DNA of 64,000 nucleotides from Desulfobacterium sp. (GCA_030145245.1 JAQYWC010000043.1:94863-158862); one strand, 5' to 3'. Positions 33,344 through 43,106 are shown, counted from the stretch's first letter. The notes: generated by a model not told the origin, from the letters alone. Translations and numbers: made by a program.

Positions 33344-33370
33344 CCATCGCTTTTTAGTGAAATAACTTTA
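33344..33370 (-). promoter_or_regulatory. Sigma-28 (FliA)-like promoter candidate
   Basis: On the minus strand TAAAGTTA (33370-33363), 11 bases, AGCGATGG (33351-33344). Consensus is TAAAGTTT-N11-GCCGATAA; 7 of 8 and the CGAT core match at the right spacing. It points at the gene starting at 33294. The rest of 33295-33548 shows no other element. Confidence 0.4.
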
Positions 33371-33548
33371 GGTGTTTTTTTCTCAAAGCCATTCCCGGCT
33401 TTTAATGGATACGTCTATCAATCGCAGTGCAGACCGGACAAGGATTGGGACGAAGTCAGCACCTCGATTCACGGCGGCCCAAACAATCGGCTGAAAAAAG
33501 CAATACAAATTGGTAACTATGCAGCTTTAAAAATGTTCTGAAGGGGAG

Positions 33549-33580
33549 TTTACGCCGGGAAGGAGTCTTCCCGGCGTAAA
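33549..33580. terminator. GC-rich hairpin, copy 3 of the three-copy family
   Basis: TTTACGCCGGGAAG (33549-33562) pairs perfectly with CTTCCCGGCGTAAA (33567-33580) over GAGT, 14 bases after the TolC-like stop of cassette B. No T-run follows on the minus strand. Confidence 0.8.
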
Positions 33581-33594
33581 CAGCATAACAGTGC

Positions 33595-34956
33595 TTAACT
33601 ATTGGGAGGGCAACCTGGCAAAAGACCGATCCGGCCGGTCTCGGCCGACAGGTTCACCAGGGCGATCCTGTACTGGACCCAGGTGAGCGCCACAGCGCCG
33701 GACGCCCTGACAAGGTCTGTCTGGGCCTGGTTGAGCCGGGTCAGGGGAAGGGCCCCGGCCCGGTAGGCGGTCTCCACATGGTCCCGGATCCGCTGGGTCA
33801 GCGCCAGGGTCCGCTTTTGGCGTTCATAGGTTTGAAAGGCTGTTTCCGCCCGGTCCCGGCTCTGGCGGATGCCAGAGGCAATGGCGAGGACCAGCTGGTT
33901 TCGCTGTTGCGAAAGGGCGCGAACACCCGCGTTTAGCTCCTGGATCTTTCCCCTTCTGCGGCCGCCGGTATAGAGATCCCAGGAGGCGACAACCCCCACA
34001 TAGGTGGCATGCTCCTCCTGGTCTTTAACGGTGATATCGTCCTGGAAAAGATAGTCGGCCCCGGATACCAGGGCGATGTCCGGCGAATAGTTTCCCTTCT
34101 GGGCACGGAGACGCTGTTCCTGGGCAAGCACGCCCGCGTCCAGGGCCTTTAAGTCGGGACGGTTGGCCATGGCGAACCGGTAGTCGCTCTCAAAGGATTC
34201 AAGGGGGAAGTCCCCTTTCTTTGTGATCCGGACCGGATAAAGCTCCCCGGGCAGGTATGCTTCGGGCAGGGCCATGAGCTGGGCCAACGCCGCGCACACG
34301 ATCTTGAAATCCCGCTCTGCCGCCGAAAAATCGCTCTCCGCCTGGAGTGCCTTGACCGAGAAGTTGAGCATTTCAGCCTCGGGGGCAGCGCCCACCTGCC
34401 ATTTGATCCGGGCATCCGCTTCCAGGATCTGGTTGAACTCCTGGTTCTGCTTTGCAACCACCATCCCCTCAACCGCCAGCTGGGCCTGATAATACGCCGT
34501 TGAAACAGCCTTGAGAAGCAAGCGCCGGGTATTGGCCAGGGCCTGTTTCCGAAGTTCAACACCGTGGGTGGCGGCAAGGGCGTTGGCCTCCCTTGAGAAC
34601 CCGTCAAACAGCAGCCAGGTCAGGCGGATCCCCACACCTGCCTCGTTATAGCTATCGTCAACCCGGAGGTAGGGATTCCAGTCCGGCTGGCCAGTGACAT
34701 CCATGGCCTTGACCCCGCCCTGGGCGGCAACGGTGGGCAGGTAAGCGGACCGGGCCTGCTTGAGCACAGCCCGGGCGGCCTCGATCCGCTCTTGGGCCTG
34801 GAGTATCCCGGGATTCTTCTCAAGGGCGGTTGTAAAAGCCTTCTCCAGGGTCAGTTCACCCTGGGGAACCACCAGGGAGCTCTCCGCTGCAAGGCCCGGC
34901 AGGGCCATGCAAACCACAAGAACAAGGCAAAGGCCGAATATAGTCTGTTTCTTCAT
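33595..34956 (-). CDS. TolC-like outer-membrane efflux protein, copy B
   Basis: 453 residues from the ATG at 34956, with GAGGA five bases upstream; an ATG at 34968 overlaps the pump stop. The frame stays open much further, but that part is only the pump gene read in another frame. Signal peptide KKQTIFGLCLVLVVCMALPGLAA, then two OEP repeats as in copy A. Same role as copy A. The signal peptides differ more than the mature parts. Confidence 0.88.
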   Translation of the reverse strand: MKKQTIFGLCLVLVVCMALPGLAAESSLVVPQGELTLEKAFTTALEKNPGILQAQERIEAARAVLKQARSAYLPTVAAQGGVKAMDVTGQPDWNPYLRVDDSYNEAGVGIRLTWLLFDGFSREANALAATHGVELRKQALANTRRLLLKAVSTAYYQAQLAVEGMVVAKQNQEFNQILEADARIKWQVGAAPEAEMLNFSVKALQAESDFSAAERDFKIVCAALAQLMALPEAYLPGELYPVRITKKGDFPLESFESDYRFAMANRPDLKALDAGVLAQEQRLRAQKGNYSPDIALVSGADYLFQDDITVKDQEEHATYVGVVASWDLYTGGRRRGKIQELNAGVRALSQQRNQLVLAIASGIRQSRDRAETAFQTYERQKRTLALTQRIRDHVETAYRAGALPLTRLNQAQTDLVRASGAVALTWVQYRIALVNLSAETGRIGLLPGCPPNS

Positions 34957-34964
34957 CAGATTCC

Positions 34965-37900
34965 TCATAGGTAGTTGGGGTCGGATTTTATTCTGTACAT
35001 CAGGCAATAGAGAACCGGAACCACGATCAGTGTCAAAAACGTTGCCGCAAACAGACCGCTCATGATGGTCACGGCCATGGTGGCAAACATGGGATCGGAA
35101 ATCAGGGGCAGCATGCCGAGGATGGTGGTGCCCGAGGCCATCACCACCGGACGCATACGGCTTACCGCGCTGTCCAGGACCGCCTTGTAGGGAGGCGTCC
35201 CCTCCCGCAGCAGGATCTCCACCTGTTCGATCAGAACAATGGCGTTCTTGATCAGCATGCCGGAAAGACCGAGAAAGCCCAGGATCGACATGAACCCAAA
35301 GGCAAGGTTCATGGAGAGCAAGCCGGGTGCAATGCCCATGATGGAGAGGGGCACGGTCATAAAGATCACCAAGGGCCTGCGTATGGAGTTGAAAAGCCCC
35401 ACCACGATGACGAACATGCCAAGGGCGCACAGGGGAAAAATTTTGGCCAGCGGCTCCCTTGCCTCTGCCGAGGCCTCAAACTCGCCCACCCACTCCAGGG
35501 TATACCCCGTGGGCAGGGGCAGGGCCTCAATCTTATCCTTCATGGCAAGGCGCAGGGGAGCGGCAAGCCCCCTGGCCGGGTTGCACTGGACCGTGACGGC
35601 CCGCTGCTGGTTGTAGCGCATGATCAGCGGCCACTCCCACACGGGTTTTACACCGGTCACCACCTGGCCGATGGGGATGAAGGCGTGCTTCATGGCGCTG
35701 TAAACCTGGACATTGTTCAGGTCGTTCACCGAATCCCTCTCGTTTTCGGGCGGCCGGGTGATGATGGGAATCATCTCATCGCTCTCCCGGTAGAGGCCTG
35801 CAATCACGCCGTTGAAATTCCACCGGATCGCCTTGGCAAGCTCGCTCCTGCTCACCCCGGCCTGGCGGGCCTGGGTCTCGGAGAACTGGGGCCGGATCAC
35901 CCTCACCTGCTGGCGCCAGTCGGTTCTCACGTCCCGGGTATTGGGGGTCTCCTGCATGATCACCCTTGCCTGCTCCCCAAGGTTCTGGAGCAGATCGATA
36001 TCCGGCCCCCGGAACCTTGCCTCCACCTGGTAAGTGATGGGCGTGCCTGAGATAATCTTTTTGGCATAGGGTTCGGAATCGGGATAGTTGGCCGCAAGAT
36101 AATCGTTCACCTGGCTGATAAGCCCGTCCACCTGGGTATAATCCTCAACCTCCACCAGGAGCTGGCCATAGCTTGTGTTGGGAATCTGATAGTCATAGGA
36201 AAGAAGGAACCGTAAAGCGCCCTCGCCCACAAAAGTCGTAACGTTGGTGACCCCCTCCATCTTCCTGACCGCCGCCTGGATCCGTGCCAGGTCTTCGGCG
36301 GTGTGGTTGATGTGGGTTCCCTCGGATTTCCAGTAGTTGACATAAAAGTACCGCTGGGTGGAATCCGGGAAAAAGGCCGAAGGAATGGACTTGAACCCGA
36401 TAACAGAAGCAACCAGCAGCATAACGGTAACGAGAACCGTCAGATAACGTCCCCGGAGGGTCAGATGGAGCATGCGCCGGTAGGTACGGAACATGGGCCC
36501 GTCGTAGGGATCCTTGTTACCCTTTGCGTCCGGGATCTTTAAGAACCAGACACAGAAGAGCGGGGTGATGGTCACGGCAAACACCCAGCTGAGCAGCAGG
36601 GAGATGGCCATCACCTGGAACAAAGACCGGCAATACTCCCCCACATTTCCAGGGGCGTACCCGATGGCGGTGAAGGCCAGAATGGCCACAAAGGTCGCAC
36701 CCAGCAGGGGCCACCGGTTCTCCTGGACCACCTGCCTGGCAGCCTGTTCCCGGCTCTCGCCCCGGGCCACCCGGACAAGGATGCCGTCGGCCACAACAAT
36801 GGCGTTGTCCACAAGCATGCCCAAGGCCAGGATCAATGCGCCAAGGGAGACCTTCTGAAGATCGATACCCATGAGCAGCATGCCCACGAAGGTACCGAGG
36901 ATGGTCAGCAGCAGGATGACACCGATGAGCAATCCGCTCTGCCACCCCATAAAAAGCATGAGCAGGACCACCACAATGGCAATGGCCTCCCCAAGGTTCA
37001 CAAGGAACACATTGACGGACTCGGTCACCACCCGGCTCTGGTAGTAGATGATGTTCAGGTCCATGCCCGCCGGCTGCCGGGACGCAAGCTCATGGAGCTT
37101 CTCCTTGACCGACGCCCCCATGGTGATCACGTTGCCGCCGTCCACGGTGGAGATGCCAAGGCCGATGCAGGGCTTTCCATTATACCGCATCATGTTTCTC
37201 GACGGCTCGTAATACCCCCTGCGGATGGTGGCGATATCCCCCAGGCGAACCATGCCGTTTGCGCCGCCGATCAGGGTGTCCGCGATCATGGTTTCGCTCT
37301 TGAGCTCACCCGTGGGAGTGATGCGCATATATTCGGTGTTCACATCCACCTGGCCGCTGGGTTCCACAACGTTCTGGAGCTGCAAAGTCTGGTAGATGAG
37401 ACCGGGAGGAATGCCCAGGCCCGCAAGCTTTGCCCGTTCAAACTCGATATAGATCACCTCCTGCTGGGTGCCCCAGAAGTCGATCTTGGCCACATCCTCG
37501 CACAGCAGGAGCTCTTTTTTCAGGTATTCGGCATAATCCTTGAGCTGGGCCGGGGTGTAATCCTCCCCGGTAAGCGCAAAAAACACCCCATAGACATCAC
37601 CGAAATCGTCATTGACCATGGTCGGCCCTGCCCCGGGAGGCAGCCGCTTCTGGATGTCACTGACCCGCCTTCTCAGCTCATCCCAGATCTGGGGCAGCTG
37701 GTCCTTGTGGAACGCATCCTTCATGTCCACATAGACAACGGAGAGACCCTCCTTTGAGGTGGAGTAGATCTTCTTGACCTGGCCCATGGATTTGATGGCC
37801 TCCTCAACCAGATCGGTGACCTCCTCCTCCACCTCCATGGGGCTTGCTCCGGGGTACTGGGTGACCACGAGGGCCGTCTTGATGGTAAAGGTCGGATCCT

Positions 37901-38006
37901 CCAGCCGCCCCAGTTTCTCAAATGCAAGGATGCCGCCCCCCAAAAGCAAGATGGTCAGCACCACCATAAAAACGCGATTTTTCAATGCAAATTCAGCCGG
38001 GTTCAT
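34965..38006 (-). CDS. RND-family efflux pump, copy B
   Basis: 1013 residues, exactly the length of copy A, with about one difference per ten residues at the N-terminus. TM4 again reads GMLVDNAIVV. Differences cluster in the periplasmic loops that form the drug-binding pockets (for example around the segments LTGEDYTPAQLKD and NPARGLAAPLR), so substrate range may differ between copies. ATG overlaps the adaptor stop by four bases. Confidence 0.95.
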   Translation of the reverse strand: MNPAEFALKNRVFMVVLTILLLGGGILAFEKLGRLEDPTFTIKTALVVTQYPGASPMEVEEEVTDLVEEAIKSMGQVKKIYSTSKEGLSVVYVDMKDAFHKDQLPQIWDELRRRVSDIQKRLPPGAGPTMVNDDFGDVYGVFFALTGEDYTPAQLKDYAEYLKKELLLCEDVAKIDFWGTQQEVIYIEFERAKLAGLGIPPGLIYQTLQLQNVVEPSGQVDVNTEYMRITPTGELKSETMIADTLIGGANGMVRLGDIATIRRGYYEPSRNMMRYNGKPCIGLGISTVDGGNVITMGASVKEKLHELASRQPAGMDLNIIYYQSRVVTESVNVFLVNLGEAIAIVVVLLMLFMGWQSGLLIGVILLLTILGTFVGMLLMGIDLQKVSLGALILALGMLVDNAIVVADGILVRVARGESREQAARQVVQENRWPLLGATFVAILAFTAIGYAPGNVGEYCRSLFQVMAISLLLSWVFAVTITPLFCVWFLKIPDAKGNKDPYDGPMFRTYRRMLHLTLRGRYLTVLVTVMLLVASVIGFKSIPSAFFPDSTQRYFYVNYWKSEGTHINHTAEDLARIQAAVRKMEGVTNVTTFVGEGALRFLLSYDYQIPNTSYGQLLVEVEDYTQVDGLISQVNDYLAANYPDSEPYAKKIISGTPITYQVEARFRGPDIDLLQNLGEQARVIMQETPNTRDVRTDWRQQVRVIRPQFSETQARQAGVSRSELAKAIRWNFNGVIAGLYRESDEMIPIITRPPENERDSVNDLNNVQVYSAMKHAFIPIGQVVTGVKPVWEWPLIMRYNQQRAVTVQCNPARGLAAPLRLAMKDKIEALPLPTGYTLEWVGEFEASAEAREPLAKIFPLCALGMFVIVVGLFNSIRRPLVIFMTVPLSIMGIAPGLLSMNLAFGFMSILGFLGLSGMLIKNAIVLIEQVEILLREGTPPYKAVLDSAVSRMRPVVMASGTTILGMLPLISDPMFATMAVTIMSGLFAATFLTLIVVPVLYCLMYRIKSDPNYL

Positions 38007-39127
38007 TGAATGCGTCCTTTCATGGTAATGGCGTTGAGCTCCATGGCAGACGTTATAAAATCAACACCCTCGGTGACGATGCGCTCTCCAACGGCAAGCC
38101 CGCTTTTAACAACGATCCGGGAGGAGCCGTTCAGGCCGCCCACCTCAACCGTTTTCTTTACGGCTTTGGACGTGGTTTCATCAAACACCCACACAGAAGA
38201 CGCCCCGCTGTTGTCGGTAACAAGGGCCCTTGCCGGAATGGTGATCAGATCAAGCTGTTTTCCAGGGGTTGACCATACCACCTCGGCGGTCATGCCGGGC
38301 AGCACCATGAAATCCGCCGGCGCCGGCAGGGTAAAGACCATGGCATAGGCCCGGGTGATCCGGTCCGCCTCGGTGTTCCACTCCTTCAGCCGGATCGGGA
38401 ACCGCTGGTCTGCCATGGCAGGAAAGGTGGCAAGGGCAGTTTCCCCGCTCTTGAGCCCGTGGTTGATGATCTCGTTTTCAGGCACCTTGATCTCGATCTC
38501 AAGGGTAGAGATATCATGGAGCCCGACCACCACCCTGCCCGCCTGGACCATCTCATGGTTTTCAATGAGCTGATGGGTGATGATGCCGTCATAGGGAGCC
38601 CGCAGGGATGTGTAGCCCAGCTGATGCCGGGCGATGCGAAGCTGGGCCTTGACCGCGTCCACCGAGGCCGCAAGGGAGTTGACCGCGTTTTGGGCATGGT
38701 CGTAATCGGCCTGGGGCACCACATTCTGGGCAAAAAGCTTTTTCACCCTTGCAAAATCAAGCCGTGCCGTCTCCAGCTGGGAAACCGACCCCGCCTTCTT
38801 GGCCTTCAGCACCCGGATCTTATCCTGGTAATCCTGGGGATCGATCTGCATGAGCACCTGGCCCTTTTTCACGACATCCCCGGGCTTGACGTTCACCCGG
38901 GCCAGGGGCCCGCTCACCCGGAACGCAAGCTTTGCCGTGTTGGAGGCCTTGACAATTCCGGGATAACTCTTGGCTGTCCCGGATTTGATGCCGTGGACCA
39001 TCTCCAGCACAACACCGTGGGCACCGGATCGGTTCTCGTCTGCCCGGGCAAAACCCGGTTCTGTTATCAGCAAACACGATGCCACGAAAGCCATCATGCA
39101 TACCCCAATCAATCGTCTGTTATTCAT
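38003..39127 (-). CDS. RND periplasmic adaptor, copy B
   Basis: 374 residues, 6 fewer than copy A, the loss falling just after the signal region (SDQPDASGS is absent). Cys18 in VASC is a better lipobox than in copy A, though a later signal-peptidase I site is also possible. Lipoyl halves GDVVKKGQVLMQIDPQDYQ and GYTSLRAPYDGIITHQLI. Starts 22 bases after the tetR stop, the same spacing as copy A. Confidence 0.93.
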   Translation of the reverse strand: MNNRRLIGVCMMAFVASCLLITEPGFARADENRSGAHGVVLEMVHGIKSGTAKSYPGIVKASNTAKLAFRVSGPLARVNVKPGDVVKKGQVLMQIDPQDYQDKIRVLKAKKAGSVSQLETARLDFARVKKLFAQNVVPQADYDHAQNAVNSLAASVDAVKAQLRIARHQLGYTSLRAPYDGIITHQLIENHEMVQAGRVVVGLHDISTLEIEIKVPENEIINHGLKSGETALATFPAMADQRFPIRLKEWNTEADRITRAYAMVFTLPAPADFMVLPGMTAEVVWSTPGKQLDLITIPARALVTDNSGASSVWVFDETTSKAVKKTVEVGGLNGSSRIVVKSGLAVGERIVTEGVDFITSAMELNAITMKGRIQ

Positions 39128-39149
39128 TTTATTGTTTCCTTGTTAATTA

Positions 39150-39800
39150 TTACTTGTCCGGGGGCAGTCCCAAAAGCATCTGGGTCTGTAAAACGATCAT
39201 ATCTTCCATCTGCTCCAGATACTTTTGGTCATACTGCTCTTTCTCGGTAAACCTCAGGATGCTGTGGGCATTCTCGGCATGGGAAAATACGGGGGAGGTG
39301 ATGAACATGGTGTGAAGAAACGCCTGGTCATCATCGAGCGCAGGCTTTATCCGCTTAAAAAACTCTTTGAGGCATTCAAAGTTGGGAACCACGATCTCAT
39401 CGAAGAGCAGCTCCATGAGCCTGTCCCTGGCATGGACCACCTGGTAGAGGACCCGGCTGTGCCACCAGGGCATTTCAGGATCAAAGGTCTGGGAGATCTC
39501 TGTCTTCACAAGGGTCCGGATCGCCCGGGACTGCACCTCGGGCCTGTCCAGGTGCTCCTCAAACGGCTCAAGGATCTTTGAGTAGGGAAGTTTTCTATGC
39601 ACCTCGGTCACCGCCCGGATCACTGCCTCAAAAAGCTTTTCCTTGGACTTGAAGTGGTAATGGATACCGCCGGTGTTCTGTCCCGCACGCTCTGCAACGG
39701 CACGGATGGACACATTTGAAAACCCTTGCTCGGCTGCAAGTTCTCCGGCAGCTTCGATCAGCAAATCCCTTGTCTGCTGACCTATGGAGTAGTTTGCCAT
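39150..39800 (-). CDS. TetR-family regulator (CerR/DUF1956 type), copy B
   Basis: 216 residues, the same length as copy A. The recognition helices read AERAGQNTGGIHYHFKSKE, differing from copy A by NTGG for NIGC. Given near-identical recognition helices and matching operators, each repressor probably acts on both cassettes. The operator lies 50 bases upstream of the ATG. Confidence 0.9.
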   Translation of the reverse strand: MANYSIGQQTRDLLIEAAGELAAEQGFSNVSIRAVAERAGQNTGGIHYHFKSKEKLFEAVIRAVTEVHRKLPYSKILEPFEEHLDRPEVQSRAIRTLVKTEISQTFDPEMPWWHSRVLYQVVHARDRLMELLFDEIVVPNFECLKEFFKRIKPALDDDQAFLHTMFITSPVFSHAENAHSILRFTEKEQYDQKYLEQMEDMIVLQTQMLLGLPPDK

Positions 39801-39849
39801 TTGATCTCCTTGGTTATTAAAGACGGTTTAAACCGCCGACTAAATTCAA

Positions 39850-39875
39850 ACGAACGACCGAATTTATACGTTCGT
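39850..39875. promoter_or_regulatory. Likely TetR operator of cassette B (perfect arms)
   Basis: ACGAACG (39850-39856), 12 bases, CGTTCGT (39869-39875). The TTCAAACGAACGA context is shared with cassette A. It lies in the promoter region of tetR copy B. Confidence 0.75.
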
Positions 39876-39987
39876 GTAAATTAAGTCAACCGTATAAATT
39901 ATTTTTCTTTCCTACACCAAGATCTTTTCTTGTTGATTTTATAAAAACACCTTTATATAACACCCATGATCGCATCAAGCATGGAGG

Positions 39988-40922
39988 TTATGCCTGATCA
40001 GATAATTTCTGGGCTTTGCGTAGCGTAACCTTGGCCAGCTGCATTATCCTCCTCAGTGCATCAAGGGACGTTATATTTGCCAATTCTTCATTACAGGCTC
40101 TGAACAGATCTCCAAATGACCGCTGGTCCGTGCTTTCTCTTTGAAACAGGCTTAATCTATTGAACCGGGCAATCACCAAGGAAGTGTGGCCGATTAAACC
40201 GTCATAGTTACGAATCTGGATCTCTTTGACCAGTTTCAAGTGCTGTTTGCACATTTTGAAAAACACTTCGATGTCCCAGCGCTCTCCGTATAGCCTTACA
40301 ATTTCTTCATCAGCGAGACAAGTATCTGTAGATAAAAGAGCGAGCCACCCCCGCTTCTTGTCACTGGCTACAAAGATAATTTTGGCTTTGTTCCCGTCGG
40401 ATAGTGTAACAAGGACGCTGGCCTTGATTTGGGCTCTTCCCCTTTTCTTTTTCAACTTGCCATCGAAAACCAACTGTCCATTACAAGGTACTTTGCCCGG
40501 AGGCCGAGACCAAGGGCCCTTTTGATCATAGGTTCCAACAATTCAGTGGATTTCGTTATCGCTTCTTTACGGCGTTGATAGCCGCAGGTCCTTTTATCAA
40601 CCCCTAAAAAATTGTTCCCAACAGACCAGCCAAGTGTAAGCATCCTGAACCCTTTTAGATATTTACCGGTACAGTGATCGTATACCTTGGAAAGAAGTTC
40701 CACTTTTTTATTGCGGACCACACCTTCGAAGGAATTTTTGCCGATAAATGACAGATTGAAAACAATACTGAACAGTTCCAGAAGAGATGCTCCTTTGGTC
40801 TTGGTGATACCTGCTTTATTGAGTAGTCCTCCTGCTTTTAGCAGAGAGAAATCTTCTCCGAATATTCCGAGTTTATCTGGAGATATCGTTTTATTTTGAC
40901 GTACTATCAAGGTATTATGCAT
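39988..40922 (-). pseudogene. IS4-family transposase, broken by an internal deletion
   Basis: Two frames, 40452-40922 (156 aa, N-terminal, ends in YLVMDSWF) and 39988-40473 (161 aa, C-terminal), overlap by 22 bases in different phases. The C-terminal part has the IS4 signature Y-x2-R-x3-E-x6-K (YGERWDIEVFFKMCK). The stretch that normally lies between the DSWF Asp and the KRGRA region is missing, which I estimate at about 100 residues, so the junction at about 40455-40475 is a deletion with a frameshift. Not functional. I could not find clear terminal inverted repeats. Confidence 0.85.
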
Positions 40923-41376
40923 TTCGATGGGGTTCCTTTCTTTGATTTTTTTTGTTTAGTGGTAGACAATGTATATCATAGTGAGGAATCCTCATTAATT
41001 TTTTTTATATTTCAGCATGTTATTTTCTTGCAGACGCTGTCAATGTTCAACCCCGAAAATTGAGTAATATAATATCGCTTTGCACCTGGCATTTTTATAG
41101 TTCTTCCTTAGACCGCTAATTCTGCATCTCAAAATGTTAACCTAAGGGTGTTTTGAAGCCATGTTCTCTTCTAATTCGCTGCAATTTCTTATTGTGGCGT
41201 AGGCCCGGCCCGTGTGCAACCCGTGTGCAGAGACCCGACCCGTGTGCTTCGTGCAGTAAAAATCATATTTGATTTAAACCCGTTTTTTTGTGGCATTCGA
41301 TTCGTCTCTCGCTGGTTTAGCAATTGATTTATCGTTATGCTTTGCGCAAAAACAGTGAATAACCTTTAGTACCTTT
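40923..41376. other. AT-rich intergenic stretch with short direct repeats
   Basis: No gene-like frame. CCCGTGTGC occurs three times in 40 bases (41209-41217, 41220-41228, 41239-41247), and TGAGGAATCCTCA at about 40982-40994 is a small palindrome. This marks the edge of the AT-rich island. Confidence 0.5.
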
Positions 41377-43065
41377 TTATTTTCCAAATTCAAGGGCCAA
41401 TTCCTTAAGGTCATCTTCGGTTGCGTGCCCTTGCATAAGTTTGTTGATAAATAGCTGTAAATCACTGCCGTCCATATCAATATCCACATGCTCAAAACCG
41501 GTGTTCATCCCGGGCCGGTCATTTTGATTTACTGGGTCAGTTCCGCAAAAATATTCTTTTAAATTGTCGAACATATCCAGATCATCGTCGTTTCCAGGAG
41601 CAAGAGACAGCCCGTCCAGGCAGTACTCAAGTTCCCATGCATCAGGCAGGTCATCGGTATCTGTATCTGTTGTGCCGGGGAAGATGATGGTATCAATCCA
41701 GACCTGATCATTTATGTGGCTGGCGTCAATGACCCATCTGAAATTGTGCATTCCCTGGGAGACCCAATACGAAGCATTTGCAAAAGCGGTGCTGGCGCTC
41801 CACTGGTCCATGAAAATATCATCAATATAAAAAGAAAGGGCAGCGGCCGAACCTGTAAAATCAATTGCATGGAAAAAGCTGATATCTCCTGCATCGCAGA
41901 ACCGGTTAAGCTCCAGTAAAGCACTCTGGCCGTAATCAAGTTGTGGTGATTTGCACGAATAAGATCCATTCAACACATTATCAGAAGATACAATCCAGGG
42001 GGTGGGGCCTATGGCAATCCAGTGATATTCATCCAGGCTGCCGCTTTCAAAATCTTCTGTCTCGGTCAGATAAAACGGTACGCTGGTATCATCATTCGGA
42101 AGCGTTCCTGCTAAAAATTCCCGCATATTTGAAAATCCGTCATTGTCAATGTCACCATGTGCATCCTTTACCAGGGGAGACAGGCTGTTATTCTTTTCCC
42201 ACCCGTCAGGCATGCCGTCCAGATCACTGTCTTTATTACAGGGATCAGTTTCTCCGGGATCCGGGATACCGTTTTGATTAATGTCCTCGTCTCCGTCGCT
42301 GAGGCCGTCATTGTCGCTGTCCGCTACCAGAGCATCTGTGCAAGTTGTATCTTCCAGGGAATCTGGCAGTCCGTCGTTATCAGAATCCGGAACAGCGACA
42401 ACAAAGGAGAGAGTCGGGGGGATGGTAAAAGACTCCAGCAATATCTCAAATTGTTCAGGTGTTCCCCACAAAGGAGAGGTTTTATTGTAAGATTTAACCA
42501 GCAAAGGGGCAAAGTCCTGAATATCTCCCTGATCCGGATCGTATTCACCATTGTTATTTTTGTCCTCTCCCCATCCAGCCGGGCCGTTGCATAGGGGCGT
42601 CTGTTGAAGCTGGAATTGATACTGACCGTCAACAGCATCTGCTTTTATTTTAAAGGAGAGAGTGAACAGGGTTTGAGCACCGGAATACGCACCACCACCA
42701 CCGGTCTCAGGATCCATAAGAATATATGCCCCTGAAAGTTTGACCATCCCCGGAGTCTCAGAGTTACTGAGCCAGGGCTCAAGGGACGCTGTAACAGTGG
42801 GATTTCTCTGGTCAATGATAGTGTTGAAAAATTGAGTTGAAACAAACGGCGAATCATGGGGCACAACTACATCCGAAGGATATGCTAAAGAAAAGGTACA
42901 TCCACATAGGCCTTCAGCATCATCAACATTGATTGCAATGGTAATCGTATCCCCAGGAGTTGAATTACTCTGGGTTGATACCAGGGACAGAGTAACTGCG
43001 TTTGCAGGTAAAACAGAACTTAAGAGTAAAACGACAAAGAAGAAAGTCCGTTGAGAAAAAATCAT
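41377..43065 (-). CDS. Secreted cohesin-like protein with calcium-binding repeats
   Basis: 562 residues, signal peptide ending ANA at 23. Residues about 24-170 resemble a cohesin-type beta-sandwich (STPGDTITIAINVDDAEGL, GCTFSLAYPSDVV, LFTLSFKIKADAVDG). Residues about 225-320 hold thrombospondin type 3-like calcium repeats (DSDNDGLPDSLED, DSDLDGMPDGWEK). Residues about 335-470 look like a further beta-sandwich, followed by another calcium repeat (DTDTDDLPDAWE). The end, DIDMDGSDLQLFINKLM, is dockerin-like. Extracellular. It is the last of three co-directional secreted-protein genes, whose partners carry dockerin-like tails. AT-rich relative to the surroundings. Confidence 0.72.
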   Translation of the reverse strand: MIFSQRTFFFVVLLLSSVLPANAVTLSLVSTQSNSTPGDTITIAINVDDAEGLCGCTFSLAYPSDVVVPHDSPFVSTQFFNTIIDQRNPTVTASLEPWLSNSETPGMVKLSGAYILMDPETGGGGAYSGAQTLFTLSFKIKADAVDGQYQFQLQQTPLCNGPAGWGEDKNNNGEYDPDQGDIQDFAPLLVKSYNKTSPLWGTPEQFEILLESFTIPPTLSFVVAVPDSDNDGLPDSLEDTTCTDALVADSDNDGLSDGDEDINQNGIPDPGETDPCNKDSDLDGMPDGWEKNNSLSPLVKDAHGDIDNDGFSNMREFLAGTLPNDDTSVPFYLTETEDFESGSLDEYHWIAIGPTPWIVSSDNVLNGSYSCKSPQLDYGQSALLELNRFCDAGDISFFHAIDFTGSAAALSFYIDDIFMDQWSASTAFANASYWVSQGMHNFRWVIDASHINDQVWIDTIIFPGTTDTDTDDLPDAWELEYCLDGLSLAPGNDDDLDMFDNLKEYFCGTDPVNQNDRPGMNTGFEHVDIDMDGSDLQLFINKLMQGHATEDDLKELALEFGK

Positions 43066-43106
43066 AATTATCCCTCATTAAAAGCATTCCTATTGATTTG
43101 TAATGT

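Larger units (their letters stand above)
33549..39875. repeat. Tandem efflux cassette, copy B
   Basis: Same gene order, overlaps and flanking sites as copy A (25640-31977); total length differs by only about 11 bases. It lies upstream of copy A in the direction of transcription. Confidence 0.9.

Noticed and set aside
33595..35430. 611-codon reading of the cassette B TolC frame
   Set aside because: The first 158 codons are the pump gene read in another frame; the signal peptide and GAGGA place the start at 34956.
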